From the NCBI RefSeq assembly GCF_000429485.1, contig NZ_KE386910.1, forward strand, positions 142,743-206,742: a stretch of DNA of 64,000 nucleotides, given 5' to 3'. Shown in pieces: positions 18,191-27,141 of the stretch. Position 1 is the stretch's first letter; every line of letters begins with the position of its first letter. The stretch comes from Aliagarivorans marinus DSM 23064 (GTDB lineage Bacteria; Pseudomonadota; Gammaproteobacteria; Enterobacterales; Celerinatantimonadaceae). The position numbers were made by a program, and so were the translations under genes. The notes under the pieces were generated by a model. It was not told the origin of the DNA, did no database searches, and was given only the letters and a program-made list of their open reading frames with translations.

Positions 18191-19119
18191 GCGTCGAAAC
18201 AAACCGCGCGGTCACGGCCTTGTTCTTTCGCTTGGTAAAGGGATTTATCGGCTTGTTTGAGCAATGCTTCGTAGCTCTCGGCGGGCTGGTTGTGTGAACA
18301 GGCAACACCGATACTGATGCTGACGATGCCGTTAGGCGAAGTGGGGTGAGGGATTGCGGCGTTACGGATCTTGTTCAGTAGCATATCAGCGATGTGCATC
18401 CCGCCGCCCAAGTCTGTTTCCCCTAATACTACGCAGAATTCTTCACCGCCATAGCGCGCTAGCAGGTCATAAGGGCGTTGCACGACCTCAGACATCAGTT
18501 GTGCCACCTGAATCAAACACTCGTCGCCTTTGAGGTGACCAAGCTGATCGTTATAGGGTTTGAACCAGTCGATATCACACATCATCACAGTTAGTGGTGA
18601 TTGGGTGCGTTGTGCACGTTTAAACGAGGTATCCAGTACCTGTTCGAGGTGGCGACGGTTAGCGATACCGGTGAGGCCATCACGAATCGCTTGCTCCGAC
18701 AGCTTTTGGTTAGCTTCTTCAAGATGTTGTTGGGTTTGGATCAGGGTCTGTCGCATATCCGCGATGCGCTGCATGGCCTGAAGCTTTGCTGTGAGTACTA
18801 AGCGGTTTACCGGCTTGGTTAGGTAGTCGTCGCCACCGGCATCAATACCGGTTTTGATATCCTCTGCGGTATTCTTACCACTGAGGAAGATGACGGGAGT
18901 CCAATGCCTTTCCACTTCGCGGATCTTCTGCACCACCTGATAGCCATCGATACCGGGTAGCATCACATCGAGCAGTACGAGGTCGGGTTGGGCTTCCACG
19001 AACGCCGTTACCGCTTGTTCGCCGGTTTCGACCATCACGACTTCATGGTTCATCGCAGTGAGGTAGCGATTTAATACCAATCGTTCAGTAAGGGTGTCGT
19101 CGACCAAAAGGATCTTCAT
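18187..19119 (-). CDS. Response regulator with GGDEF diguanylate cyclase domain
   Basis: This is a 310-residue two-domain protein. The receiver domain (about 1-120) has acidic residues VDD at 6-8, phospho-acceptor Asp51 in [12 protein letters not shown], and Lys102 in TKP. The GGDEF domain (about 145-308) has the active-site GGEEF at 224-228, preceded five residues earlier by RPYD, an RxxD inhibitory site. It should therefore make c-di-GMP, controlled by phosphorylation and product inhibition. It is the last gene of the narQ-narP-small protein operon, 8 nt after its neighbour, with a strong GAGGAG before the ATG. No dedicated kinase sits next to it other than NarQ. Role in nitrate response is inferred. 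Confidence 0.93.
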   Translation of the reverse strand: MKILLVDDTLTERLVLNRYLTAMNHEVVMVETGEQAVTAFVEAQPDLVLLDVMLPGIDGYQVVQKIREVERHWTPVIFLSGKNTAEDIKTGIDAGGDDYLTKPVNRLVLTAKLQAMQRIADMRQTLIQTQQHLEEANQKLSEQAIRDGLTGIANRRHLEQVLDTSFKRAQRTQSPLTVMMCDIDWFKPYNDQLGHLKGDECLIQVAQLMSEVVQRPYDLLARYGGEEFCVVLGETDLGGGMHIADMLLNKIRNAAIPHPTSPNGIVSISIGVACSHNQPAESYEALLKQADKSLYQAKEQGRDRAVCFDA

Positions 19120-19127
19120 GGCGCTCC

Positions 19128-19367
19128 TCAGGCTGCGAACATCAGATGGTTAACAAAACGCAGCACCACTGTAACGATAAGCAGTGCAACACCAATGCGC
19201 AGCTTTGCAAACTCGTTGGGCTGGATATCATCGACGCGATTAAACACGATTTTAACCGGCGCGAGCCAATCGGATTTGCGCTTCCCGTAAAGCCAAATGG
19301 CAACTATCACAAACGCCAAACCTACGATTAACGTGGCTGATTCTGCCAGTCCAAGTACTTGCCCCAC
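19128..19367 (-). CDS. Small membrane protein of unknown function in the narQP operon
   Basis: The 79-residue protein is not recognised. It has two hydrophobic segments (about 9-28 and 58-76) joined by a basic then polar loop (GKRKSDW to RIG), so it is likely an inner-membrane hairpin. The start is GTG at 19367; its GGAGCGG ribosome-binding site directly overlaps the narP stop codon (TAGGAGCGG). It ends 8 nt before the diguanylate cyclase start. The tight spacing on both sides supports a real gene and co-transcription with narQ, narP and the cyclase. Confidence 0.7.
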   Translation of the reverse strand: MGQVLGLAESATLIVGLAFVIVAIWLYGKRKSDWLAPVKIVFNRVDDIQPNEFAKLRIGVALLIVTVVLRFVNHLMFAA

Positions 19368-19379
19368 CGTTGTCCGCTC

Positions 19380-20015
19380 CTAGCTGCTATGTTCTAGATA
19401 CATCACCGTCAACTCGACCCGCGATTTCGCCTGCATCTTCTTGAGCAGGCTCTTAACGTGGACCTTGACTGTTCCCTCGGTGATATTCAAGCGGTTAGCT
19501 ACCTCTCGGTTGCTGGAGCCTTTTGCAATTTCTGCGAGGGTTTGACGTTCGCGTTTGGTTAATGCGGCTAATTTGCTATCGAACTCATCGTTCTCATTGA
19601 GGCACTGCAGGAAGGGGCGCAGCGATTCACTCATCACCTGTTCGCCATTGGCTGCTTTGCGTAGCTGGATATGCAGTTGTTCGGGCTCCATATCTTTTAG
19701 CAGATAGCCATCGGCACCGGCGTTGATCAGCCTGATCACGTCTTGCTTGGCGTCGGAGACGGTCAAGATGATGATGGTCGAGGTGATTTGGTTCTCACGC
19801 AGTAACTTGAGGGTGTCCAGGCCGGACAACCCCTTCATATTTAAGTCGAGCAGCACGATATCTGGCTCGAGCTCACTGCATACTTCGAGGCCTTGCGCGC
19901 CGTTATTGGCTTCGCCCACGACCTTGAATTGAGGATCAACACTGAGGTATTGAATGATGCCTTTGCGCATCAATGGATGATCATCAATGACCACTATATT
20001 CAATGGATGACTCAT
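19380..20015 (-). CDS. narP: Nitrate/nitrite response regulator, NarP/NarL family
   Basis: The 211-residue regulator has a receiver domain with DD at 11-12, phospho-acceptor Asp57 in VLLDLNMKGLSG and Lys in LLKDM, and a C-terminal LuxR-type helix-turn-helix (about 148-208: LTKRERQTLAEIAKGSSNRE and TEGTVKVHVKSLLKK). It is the cognate regulator of the NarQ-type kinase encoded just upstream, whose 3' end it overlaps by 32 nt. It probably controls the nap operon encoded nearby. NarP rather than NarL is chosen because the partner is NarQ-like and the target is nap. Confidence 0.88.
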   Translation of the reverse strand: MSHPLNIVVIDDHPLMRKGIIQYLSVDPQFKVVGEANNGAQGLEVCSELEPDIVLLDLNMKGLSGLDTLKLLRENQITSTIIILTVSDAKQDVIRLINAGADGYLLKDMEPEQLHIQLRKAANGEQVMSESLRPFLQCLNENDEFDSKLAALTKRERQTLAEIAKGSSNREVANRLNITEGTVKVHVKSLLKKMQAKSRVELTVMYLEHSS

Positions 20016-21717
20016 TAACTTTCCCTGTTGTAGCTGGTTCGCGCGGTAGTTCGAGGGTTACGATCACGCCGCCACTGGGGCTGCTGCCGAACTCTAGTTG
20101 CCCTCCAAGGCGTTCTGCGCGTTCTTGCATAATCTGCAGCCCGTAGTGTTCGGACTGCTGTTGAAGTTTTTGGCCAGATTGGCCGTTGTCGCTAACTCTT
20201 ACCAACAACTTAGTCGGATAATCGACACAACTCAATTCGATGCTATCACAGTTTGCGTGTTTGATTGCATTAACAATAGCTTCTCTACATATCTGAATAA
20301 TATGGACTTGTTGGTGAGCTGGTACGAGGTCATTGCCTAACTTTGAGTTGAGCTTAATCGTCACCTCGGTTTGCTGGCCCATCTCCTTGACCAAGGCTGA
20401 TAGCGAATCAGCCAAACTGGCATCTTTGATGGTTAAACGGAAGGTATTGAGTAGCTCGCGTAGCTGCACGTAAGCGTCGTTAATCACTTGGTGGATCTCA
20501 CTGGCGTAGCCTGCTGGTGGATTCACCTCTGCGATTGCTGGGTCGCTTAGGCTACGTTGCAATAGACTGGTTTGAATCTTCAAGTAGGAGAGGGTTTGCG
20601 CGAGCGAGTCGTGCAGCTCTCGGGCGATAATGGCGCGCTCTTCCATTAGCAGCAGCTTTTGACGTTGTAACAAGCCTTGCTCATAGCGCACCACCTTGCT
20701 GATGGTTCGCTGGTAGCTGGCGACAATGTCTTCGCGCCCAATCGGCACGCTTTGTAGACGCAGTTGTCCAAATGCTTGGTCGTTGCTGGTGAGGGTTTGC
20801 TGGTAGTTGTAGATTTGGGACTCATCGCCCAGATTTACCGTGATGCCAAGGGCATCGATGGTTAACGAGGCGTGGCTAATGCCTAGGTTCTCGGACAGCA
20901 GCCCCAAGCTGTGCTGCAGCAGTTTCTCGTCGAGCTGGTTGTTGAATAGCAGTTGCTCTTGTTGGTAGAGAAAGCTCAAGTCGGCATTGGCTTGGGAGAG
21001 GGCACGGGTTTTCGCTTCAACCTGCCGCTCTAAGCTTTGGTAGGAAACATCCAGTTGCTTGGCCATGTCCACCAGCGCTGCCGATAAGCGCTCCAACTCG
21101 GCGCTACCTTTCCCTGAGGGAGCGGCTATATGAAAGTTACCTTCTTGTATTTGCTGGGCCGAACTTTCTAATTGATACAGCGGCAGAACAACCCGAAAAC
21201 GCAAATAGGCGAGGGTGAGCAAGGCCATCAGCGAGCTGGTGATGAGCCCTGCGAGTTGCCATTGGCTGAGGCGCTGAACCTTAAGCTCTGAGTAGTACTC
21301 GGTGCGATTAACAAAGTGGTCGATGCGGTTTACGAAACGGGCCACATGCTGCGGATAGTAGGGGTCATCAGTCTCGATGTAGGGTTTCATCTGGCGCCAG
21401 TTGTCGAGCACTCCAGCAAACAGCTGTTCAAGTTCATCATTTTGCTTAGTGACGAAGACCAGCGCGGGGCTAGCTAATGAGCGTTCGAACTCGGCAAGTT
21501 TCGCAAAACGTTCTTGGTTGTCGGTCACTTGTAAATAAGCGAGCCGATAGCTTTGCATGCGCAATGAACCGGCGATGTTGATCGCTTCGGCGTCATTGAG
21601 GCTATTGCGTAGGCTGGTTAACGAGACCAAGGAAACCACAACAAATATGAGGATCATCGTGCTAAGTAGCGTGATGACGGTGGTTCCCAAGGAGCGGCGA
21701 CTACTGAATCCTTTCAC
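19984..21717 (-). CDS. narQ: Nitrate/nitrite sensor histidine kinase NarQ
   Basis: The inner-membrane kinase is 577 residues from the chosen start. The P-box AINIAGSLRMQSYRL, which binds nitrate in NarX/NarQ, follows the first membrane segment. A second membrane helix is near 150-170, then HAMP, a coiled signalling region, the HisKA_3 motif RELHDSLAQTLSYLKIQ with His near 369, and a C-terminal ATPase domain with DNGQSG. The long frame opens at a TTG at 21768, but GTG at 21717 has GGAG six nt upstream, and starting there places the P-box at the same distance as in E. coli NarQ. It is the first gene of a four-gene operon. Confidence 0.92.
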   Translation of the reverse strand: MKGFSSRRSLGTTVITLLSTMILIFVVVSLVSLTSLRNSLNDAEAINIAGSLRMQSYRLAYLQVTDNQERFAKLAEFERSLASPALVFVTKQNDELEQLFAGVLDNWRQMKPYIETDDPYYPQHVARFVNRIDHFVNRTEYYSELKVQRLSQWQLAGLITSSLMALLTLAYLRFRVVLPLYQLESSAQQIQEGNFHIAAPSGKGSAELERLSAALVDMAKQLDVSYQSLERQVEAKTRALSQANADLSFLYQQEQLLFNNQLDEKLLQHSLGLLSENLGISHASLTIDALGITVNLGDESQIYNYQQTLTSNDQAFGQLRLQSVPIGREDIVASYQRTISKVVRYEQGLLQRQKLLLMEERAIIARELHDSLAQTLSYLKIQTSLLQRSLSDPAIAEVNPPAGYASEIHQVINDAYVQLRELLNTFRLTIKDASLADSLSALVKEMGQQTEVTIKLNSKLGNDLVPAHQQVHIIQICREAIVNAIKHANCDSIELSCVDYPTKLLVRVSDNGQSGQKLQQQSEHYGLQIMQERAERLGGQLEFGSSPSGGVIVTLELPREPATTGKVNESSIEYSGH

Positions 21718-21823
21718 TCTTGACTCCAGAATGGGGCTAAAAACGTAACTACTCCTTAAGTGTAACAATGAATGCAGGTACTTAACAAAGTGCTAAAAAG
21801 CGTTTACGCTGAATAAAGAAACC

Positions 21824-21929
21824 GAAGCCTCGACTGCCTAAGTCACCCGATATGGCAGCTTGGCCCTCAACAATGATTGAGCAGGGTTTGTAAGGAAACG
21901 AGCAGGCCTCCCGTATTGGAAAGGTGCAT
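21824..21929 (+). ncRNA. Molybdenum cofactor (Moco) riboswitch upstream of moaA
   Basis: The moaA leader matches the E. coli moaA Moco RNA in order and spacing of conserved blocks: AGCCTC (21826-21831), GTCA, CGATA with GG and GCTTGGCC, CAATG, AGGG, then GCCTCCCGTAT and TGGAAAGGTG ending at the start codon. Supporting stems are CTGCC/GGCAG around 21834-21858 and CTCAA/TTGAG around 21866-21880. In E. coli this RNA represses moaA when cofactor is plentiful; the GGAAAGG ribosome-binding site is part of the motif, so translational control is likely. No terminator hairpin precedes moaA. Confidence 0.85.
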
Positions 21930-22904
21930 ATGCTACAAGATTCATTTTCCCGCAAGTTTTACTACTTGCGTTTGTCTATTACTGACGCCTGTAACTTCAG
22001 CTGTCAGTACTGCCTGCCTGATGGCTATCAATGCCAAGAGCCCAAGAACTACCTTAGCGGTGAGGAGATCACTCGCGTGGTGCGCGGGTTTGCGAAAATG
22101 GGCACCAACAAAGTCCGCCTTACCGGTGGTGAGCCTAGCCTGCGTAAAGACTTCGAGGAGATCATCGCAAGGGTGGCTGATGTAGAGGGTGTTGAGAAGG
22201 TTGCGATGACCACCAACGGTTTTCGTTTAGCCCGCAAAGCGCAAGTGTGGCGAGACGCCGGGCTAAACTGCGTTAACGTTAGTGTCGATAGTCTCGACCC
22301 GCGCGAGTTTAATGCGATTACTGGTACAAAAACCTACACCAAGGTGATGGACGGTGTAGAAGCGGCGCTACAGGCGGGCTTTGAGCGGGTTAAAGTGAAT
22401 GCGGTGCTGCTCAAGGGCAGCGCTGAGCGCGAGTTTGACCAGTATCTGGATTGGATTAAAACCCGGGCCTTAGATATTCGCTTTATCGAGCTAATGGAGA
22501 TGGGTCAGCACCCCGACTACTTCCGCCGCAACCATATCAGTGGACAGCGTTTTAAAACCTACTTAAAAAATCATGGCTGGCAGCGGGTGATTTCCTCCCA
22601 CAATGCCGGGCCTGCTCAGATATTCGCACACCCTGACTACCAAGGCAGAGTAGGGTTAATCCTTCCCTACGAGCAGGATTTTTGTGCTAGCTGTAATCGC
22701 CTTAGGGTCTCATCAACCGGAAAATTGCATCTGTGTTTGTTTGGAGAGCAAGGCTATTCGCTGCGCCATCTTTTAGAAGACGATCAACAGCAAGGCGAGT
22801 TGATGGCCTTCTTGGAAGCCTCGCTGAGGGAGAAAAAGGTCAGCCACTTTCTGCAAGAGGGGAACACGGGAGCTACCCCGCATCTTGCAAGTATCGGCGG
22901 ATAA
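21930..22904 (+). CDS. moaA: GTP 3',8-cyclase MoaA
   Basis: This 324-residue radical SAM enzyme catalyses the first step of molybdopterin synthesis, GTP to 3',8-cyclo-GTP. The N-terminal cluster Cys are 21, 25 and 28 (CNFSCQYC). The second cluster motif is CASCNRLRVSSTGKLHLCLFG near the C-terminus, and the protein ends in the essential GG tail. The frame opens at GTG 21924, but ATG at 21930 matches the E. coli start and the spacing of the GGAAAGG site. It is separated from moaBCDE by the nap operon, an unusual split. No terminator was seen before napD. Confidence 0.96.
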   Translation: MLQDSFSRKFYYLRLSITDACNFSCQYCLPDGYQCQEPKNYLSGEEITRVVRGFAKMGTNKVRLTGGEPSLRKDFEEIIARVADVEGVEKVAMTTNGFRLARKAQVWRDAGLNCVNVSVDSLDPREFNAITGTKTYTKVMDGVEAALQAGFERVKVNAVLLKGSAEREFDQYLDWIKTRALDIRFIELMEMGQHPDYFRRNHISGQRFKTYLKNHGWQRVISSHNAGPAQIFAHPDYQGRVGLILPYEQDFCASCNRLRVSSTGKLHLCLFGEQGYSLRHLLEDDQQQGELMAFLEASLREKKVSHFLQEGNTGATPHLASIGG

Positions 22905-22905
22905 C

Positions 22906-22919
22906 TTGCGTTAAATCAA
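22906..22919. promoter_or_regulatory. Candidate FNR site upstream of napD
   Basis: TTGCG-TTAA-ATCAA matches the FNR consensus TTGAT-N4-ATCAA at eight of ten positions, with a perfect right half. It begins 1 nt after the moaA stop codon. nap operons are FNR-activated in enteric bacteria and Haemophilus. No well-placed -10 was found, so this is tentative. Confidence 0.35.
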
Positions 22920-22937
22920 TGTCGTTGAGCTAATTTC

Positions 22938-22951
22938 ACCCCAAAGGGGTA
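22938..22951. promoter_or_regulatory. Candidate NarP-binding site upstream of napD
   Basis: ACCCC-AAA-GGGGT is an inverted repeat whose right half AGGGGTA fits the NarL/NarP heptamer. The spacing is one base shorter than the canonical 7-2-7 arrangement, which lowers confidence. It lies 19 nt beyond the candidate FNR site, a plausible arrangement for a nitrate-controlled nap promoter. Confidence 0.3.
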
Positions 22952-23067
22952 TACCGTACTGGGCACAGTCTGGCTAGTCTTATCTTGTCTTCGCTCTTTA
23001 AGCTTATAGCTACTAGGGTTAATACAATACAAATACATAAGAAACACAGCAGCAGCCTGGGAATCAA

Positions 23068-23334
23068 ATGGACGAATTTCATGTCAGCAGTGCGGTGGTG
23101 TATTGCCAGCCTCCGTCTATCCAAGCATTAATCGAAGAACTCACAGCCTACGAAGGTGTGGAAGTCCACGGCTTCCACCCTGAAGGTCGTTTGGTTGTCA
23201 CCGTAGAAGGCGGAGAGCGCTCCGCGTTGGTTGATGTCATCGAAGAAATCAACCGCTTACCAAAAGTACTGTGTGCAAACTTGGTATACCACCAATACGA
23301 AAGTAACGATCACAACGAACAAGAGGAAGGGTGA
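23068..23334 (+). CDS. napD: NapA-specific chaperone NapD
   Basis: This 88-residue small cytoplasmic chaperone binds the NapA Tat signal peptide and holds back export until the cofactor is inserted. The sequence [21 protein letters not shown] and the [18 protein letters not shown] block match the family. It is the first gene of nap here; napF, napG, napH and napE are absent. Its stop overlaps the napA start by one base (TGATG), so translation is coupled. Confidence 0.93.
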   Translation: MDEFHVSSAVVYCQPPSIQALIEELTAYEGVEVHGFHPEGRLVVTVEGGERSALVDVIEEINRLPKVLCANLVYHQYESNDHNEQEEG

Positions 23335-25823
23335 TGAAGTGGACTCGACGTCAGTTTATTAAAGCGAACGCTGCCAGCGCAGCGGCCGCCGTCGCAGGGA
23401 TCCAGCTACCTGCAGCAGCAACCAATTTGATCACCTCATCGGATCAAACCCGAGTCAATTGGCAAAAAGCCGCCTGCCGTTTTTGTGGCACAGGCTGCAG
23501 TATCTTGGTGGGAACCCAAAACGGCAAAGTAGTCGGCACCCAAGGTGACCCAGAGTCGCCGGTCAACAAGGGCCTTAACTGTATCAAGGGCTACTTCCTC
23601 TCCAAGGTTATGTACGGCCAAGACCGCCTCACCACGCCACTGCTGCGTATGACCGACGGCGAGTACGACAAGCAAGGCGAGTTCACCCCGGTGAGTTGGG
23701 ACAAAGCCTTCGACGTGATGGCCGAAAAATGGAAGGCCGCGCTTAAAGAAAAAGGTCCGACTTCGGTGGGCATGTTCGGTTCTGGCCAATGGACGGTGTG
23801 GGAAGGCTACGCTGCGGCCAAGCTGCACAAAGCCGGTTTCCGAACCAACAACATCGACCCTAACGCGCGCCACTGTATGGCGTCTGCGGTGGTTGGCTTT
23901 ATACGTGCCTTCGGTGTCGATGAACCCATGGGCTGTTACGACGATATGGAAGCGGCCGATGCCTTCGTGCTGTGGGGCTCCAACATGGCCGAGATGCACC
24001 CGGTACTGTGGTCGCGCATCACTGACCGACGCCTGTCTCACCCCCATGTGAAGGTGCATGTGCTATCTACCTTTGAGCACCGCAGTTTCGAGCTCTCTGA
24101 CAACGGCATGATTTTCACGCCACAGACTGACTTGGCAATCCTCAACTACATCGCTCATTACATCATCGAGAACGACAAGGTTAACTGGGACTTTGTGAAC
24201 CAGCACACCAACTTTAAGCGTGGTGATACCGATATCGGCTATGGGCTGCGCCCTGAGCACCCGCTGCAAAAAGCGGCCGCCAATGCAGATAGCGGCGCAA
24301 TGAGCGATATGTCTTTTGATGAGTATCGCGAGTTCTTGAAAGACTACGACCTGAAGTCGGTGGCTGAGCTCAGTGGCGTGCCTGAAGAACGTTTATTGCG
24401 GTTGGCACAAACCTACGCCGATCCAAATACCAAGGTAACTTCCTTCTGGACTATGGGCTTTAACCAACACACCCGTGGTGTGTGGGCCAACAACTCGATT
24501 TACAATATCCACCTGCTAACCGGCAAGATCTCCGAGCCAGGCAATAGCCCGTTCAGCCTAACCGGACAACCTTCTGCTTGTGGTACTGCACGTGAAGTGG
24601 GCACCTTTGCTCACCGGTTGCCAGCAGACTACGTGGTTGCCAACCCGAAACACCGTCAAATTGCTGAAGATATCTGGCAGCTGCCTGAAGGCACCATCCC
24701 GCCCAAACCGGGTTATCACGCGGTGCTGCAAAACCGCATGCTTAAAGACGGCAAGCTCAATGCTTACTGGGTGATGTGTAACAACAACATGCAAGCTGCG
24801 CCAAATATCAATGAGGAAAGCTTGCCGGGTTATCGTAACCCCGCCAACTTTATTGTGGTCTCAGAGCCTTACCCCACAGTTACCGCCCAGGCTGCCGACC
24901 TGATCCTGCCAACCGCGATGTGGGTAGAAAAAGAGGGTGCCTACGGTAACGCTGAACGTCGTACCCAGTTCTGGCATCAGATGGTGTCCGCACCAGGTAA
25001 GGCTAAGTCAGATCTCTGGCAGTTGATGGAGTTTTCTAAGCGCTTCTCAGTAGAAGAAGTGTGGCCAGAAGAGCTGATTGCTAAGAAACCAGAGTATCGC
25101 GGTAAAACCTTGTATGACGTACTGTTTGCCAACGGCAAGATTGATTCCTACCCCGTGGAGCAAATTGACTCACCGCTTAACGATGAGTCAGCGCATTTTG
25201 GCTACTACGTGCAAAAAGGTCTGTTTGAAGAATACGCCACCTTTGGTCGCGGCCACGGGCATGATTTGGCTGACTTCGATACCTACCACGAAGTACGCGG
25301 TCTACGTTGGCCGGTGGTCGACGGTAAAGAGACCTTGTGGCGCTACCGTGAAGGCAGCGATCCGTATGTGAAAGCGGGTTCCGGTTACCAATTCTATGGT
25401 AAGCCCGATGGTCGAGCGTTGATTATCGCTACCCCTTATGAGCCGGCAGCCGAGTCGCCAGACGAAGAGTTCGATTTGTGGCTAAGCACTGGCCGGGTGC
25501 TCGAGCACTGGCACTCAGGCTCGATGACGCGCCGGGTACCAGAGCTGTATCGCTCTTACCCAGATGCGGTGGTTTATGTTCACCCCGATGATGCCAAAGA
25601 GCGTGATTTACGCCGCGGTGATGAAGTGTTGTTGCAGAGCCGTCGCGGTGAGGTGCGAACCCGGGTTGAAACACGCGGCAGGAACCGCCCACCCAAAGGC
25701 TTGGTTTACATGCCATGGTTCGATGCCAAACAGCTGACCAATAAACTGACGCTGGATGCTACCGACCCACTATCCAAAGAAACTGACTTTAAGAAGTGCG
25801 CAGTGCGCATGGTCAAGGCATAG
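23334..25823 (+). CDS. napA: Periplasmic nitrate reductase catalytic subunit NapA
   Basis: The 829-residue protein reduces nitrate to nitrite in the periplasm using Mo-bis-MGD and one 4Fe-4S cluster. The Tat signal [10 protein letters not shown] starts at residue 4 and ends after an alanine-rich stretch. The cluster Cys are 48, 51, 55 and 83. The molybdenum ligand is Cys181 in [11 protein letters not shown]. The start ATG at 23334 is preferred over the GTG one codon earlier, from the E. coli NapA start and the coupling to napD. The cofactor genes mobA, moaA-E and moeA flank the operon. Confidence 0.97.
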   Translation: MKWTRRQFIKANAASAAAAVAGIQLPAAATNLITSSDQTRVNWQKAACRFCGTGCSILVGTQNGKVVGTQGDPESPVNKGLNCIKGYFLSKVMYGQDRLTTPLLRMTDGEYDKQGEFTPVSWDKAFDVMAEKWKAALKEKGPTSVGMFGSGQWTVWEGYAAAKLHKAGFRTNNIDPNARHCMASAVVGFIRAFGVDEPMGCYDDMEAADAFVLWGSNMAEMHPVLWSRITDRRLSHPHVKVHVLSTFEHRSFELSDNGMIFTPQTDLAILNYIAHYIIENDKVNWDFVNQHTNFKRGDTDIGYGLRPEHPLQKAAANADSGAMSDMSFDEYREFLKDYDLKSVAELSGVPEERLLRLAQTYADPNTKVTSFWTMGFNQHTRGVWANNSIYNIHLLTGKISEPGNSPFSLTGQPSACGTAREVGTFAHRLPADYVVANPKHRQIAEDIWQLPEGTIPPKPGYHAVLQNRMLKDGKLNAYWVMCNNNMQAAPNINEESLPGYRNPANFIVVSEPYPTVTAQAADLILPTAMWVEKEGAYGNAERRTQFWHQMVSAPGKAKSDLWQLMEFSKRFSVEEVWPEELIAKKPEYRGKTLYDVLFANGKIDSYPVEQIDSPLNDESAHFGYYVQKGLFEEYATFGRGHGHDLADFDTYHEVRGLRWPVVDGKETLWRYREGSDPYVKAGSGYQFYGKPDGRALIIATPYEPAAESPDEEFDLWLSTGRVLEHWHSGSMTRRVPELYRSYPDAVVYVHPDDAKERDLRRGDEVLLQSRRGEVRTRVETRGRNRPPKGLVYMPWFDAKQLTNKLTLDATDPLSKETDFKKCAVRMVKA

Positions 25824-25840
25824 AGCAGGAGAAACAAGCA

Positions 25841-26290
25841 ATGACTAAAACCCTATTCGCTGTTTTGTTCGCCAGCTTTGCCATCGGACAGGTTACTGCG
25901 GACGAGTACGTTACCAACGGTGGGCTAAGCTCACTGCGTGGTAGCACCGAACTTAACCAAGAGGCCCAACCGCCGACCATGCCGTCGGTGATTGAGCAGG
26001 ATACCACCTATCCCAATGCCTATATCTTTCAGCCTCCGCTGATCCCCCATGATATTCGCAACTATGAGATGAGCCTGAATGCCAACAAATGCATGTCGTG
26101 CCATAGCTGGAAGAATGCACCTGCTAGTCGTGCCACCAAGGTAAGTGTGACCCACTATCTCGGTCGCGATGGCGAGGTGTTGGCCGACGTATCACCACGC
26201 CGCTATTTCTGCTTGCAGTGCCATGTGCTGCAGGTGGATGCACCGGCGTTGGTTGATAACCAGTTCGAGCCAGTAGAGTCACTCCGTTAA
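25841..26290 (+). CDS. napB: Periplasmic nitrate reductase cytochrome subunit NapB
   Basis: The 149-residue dihaem c-type cytochrome passes electrons from NapC to NapA. A signal peptide covers about residues 1-20 (MTKTLFAVLFASFAIGQVTA). The haem motifs are CMSCH at 84-88 and CLQCH at 124-128. The ATG at 25841 is chosen over an upstream in-frame ATG inside the napA 3' end, because AGCAGGAG precedes it and a proper signal peptide results. Confidence 0.95.
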   Translation: MTKTLFAVLFASFAIGQVTADEYVTNGGLSSLRGSTELNQEAQPPTMPSVIEQDTTYPNAYIFQPPLIPHDIRNYEMSLNANKCMSCHSWKNAPASRATKVSVTHYLGRDGEVLADVSPRRYFCLQCHVLQVDAPALVDNQFEPVESLR

Positions 26291-26305
26291 CCAAGAGGCA
26301 GCAGT

Positions 26306-26881
26306 ATGAAATGGATAAAGGCCTTTTTTAAGGCCCTCTCACGTCCCAGTAAGGCCGCGGTTGGCATTGTGCTAGCCTTGGGGTTCTTCGGTGGGATCAT
26401 GTTTTGGGGGGCATTTAATACGGGGATGGAGTTGACCAACACAGAAGAGTTCTGTGCCGGCTGTCACCAGCCCATTGTTAAAGAGATCCAATCTACCATC
26501 CACTATTCAAACCGGTCTGGGGTCAGGGCAATCTGTTCCGATTGTCATGTGCCTCATAACTGGACCGACAAAATGGTGCGTAAGGTGCAAGCCAGTAAAG
26601 AGGTGTTTGCCCATATCATGGGAACCATCAGTACCGAAGAGAAGTTCCAAGCTCGCCGTAAGCACCTGGCTGAGCGTGAGTGGCATCGCTTAAAAGAGAA
26701 CGATTCTCTCGAGTGTCGTAACTGCCATGAGTTCGAGTATATGGACTTCACTGAGCAGGGCCCTCGCAGTGTTGCACAGCACTCCACCGCGCTAGCTGAT
26801 GGCGACAAGACCTGTGTAGATTGCCATAAGGGCATTGCTCACCGCTTGCCAGATATGGCCGGTGTTGAAGGCTGGCAATAA
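26306..26881 (+). CDS. napC: Tetrahaem quinol dehydrogenase NapC
   Basis: The 191-residue NapC/NirT family protein has one N-terminal membrane anchor (about 17-40). Four CxxCH haem motifs follow: CAGCH at 50, then CSDCH, CRNCH and CVDCH. It oxidises membrane quinol and reduces NapB. In the absence of napGH, NapC would be the only quinol route to NapAB in this operon. It lies 15 nt downstream of napB. Confidence 0.95.
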   Translation: MKWIKAFFKALSRPSKAAVGIVLALGFFGGIMFWGAFNTGMELTNTEEFCAGCHQPIVKEIQSTIHYSNRSGVRAICSDCHVPHNWTDKMVRKVQASKEVFAHIMGTISTEEKFQARRKHLAEREWHRLKENDSLECRNCHEFEYMDFTEQGPRSVAQHSTALADGDKTCVDCHKGIAHRLPDMAGVEGWQ

Positions 26882-26890
26882 GGAGCCGAG

Positions 26891-27016
26891 ATGAGTCAAC
26901 TAGAATCAATAATTTGGCATGTACTGGGCTATGCGGCGATACCCACCATTTTGCTTGGAGGCTTTGTCGCTGTGGCGTTGGTAAGCTTGCTGATATTGCG
27001 CCGTTGGGATCAGTAA
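26891..27016 (+). CDS. Very small nap-linked membrane protein, TIGR02808-like
   Basis: This 41-residue protein is predicted by reading the sequence directly: MSQLESIIWHVLGYAAIPT, then one hydrophobic helix, then ILRRWDQ. The ATG at 26891 follows AGGAGCC and starts 9 nt after napC. It matches the described family TIGR02808, a single-helix protein of about 46 residues found next to periplasmic nitrate reductase genes in Vibrio and Photobacterium. Function is unknown; a role in assembling or stabilising the NapC complex is a guess. The nap terminator follows at once. Confidence 0.8.
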   Translation: MSQLESIIWHVLGYAAIPTILLGGFVAVALVSLLILRRWDQ

Positions 27017-27033
27017 GCCATTGATGATAATCG

Positions 27034-27073
27034 AGGCCTCCAGTCAAAAATGGCTGAGAGGCCTTTATTTTTG
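27034..27073 (+). terminator. Terminator after the nap operon
   Basis: The stem AGGCCTC...CAG with CTG...GAGGCCT (one bulged A, loop about 10 nt) is followed by TTTATTTTTG. It separates nap from the mobA-moa unit. Confidence 0.75.
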
Positions 27074-27141
27074 TTAACAGCAACGGCATGCTGGTAACAG
27101 AGTATAAGCTTGTAAAAGCATAGGAATGTAAAGGGTTAGAC

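Noticed and set aside
21718..21768. TTG start of narQ at 21768
   Set aside because: The GTG at 21717 has a clear ribosome-binding site and places the P-box at the family distance.
23436..24059. Antisense open frame of 207 codons inside napA
   Set aside because: It opposes the cluster and Mo-binding region of napA and has unlikely composition.
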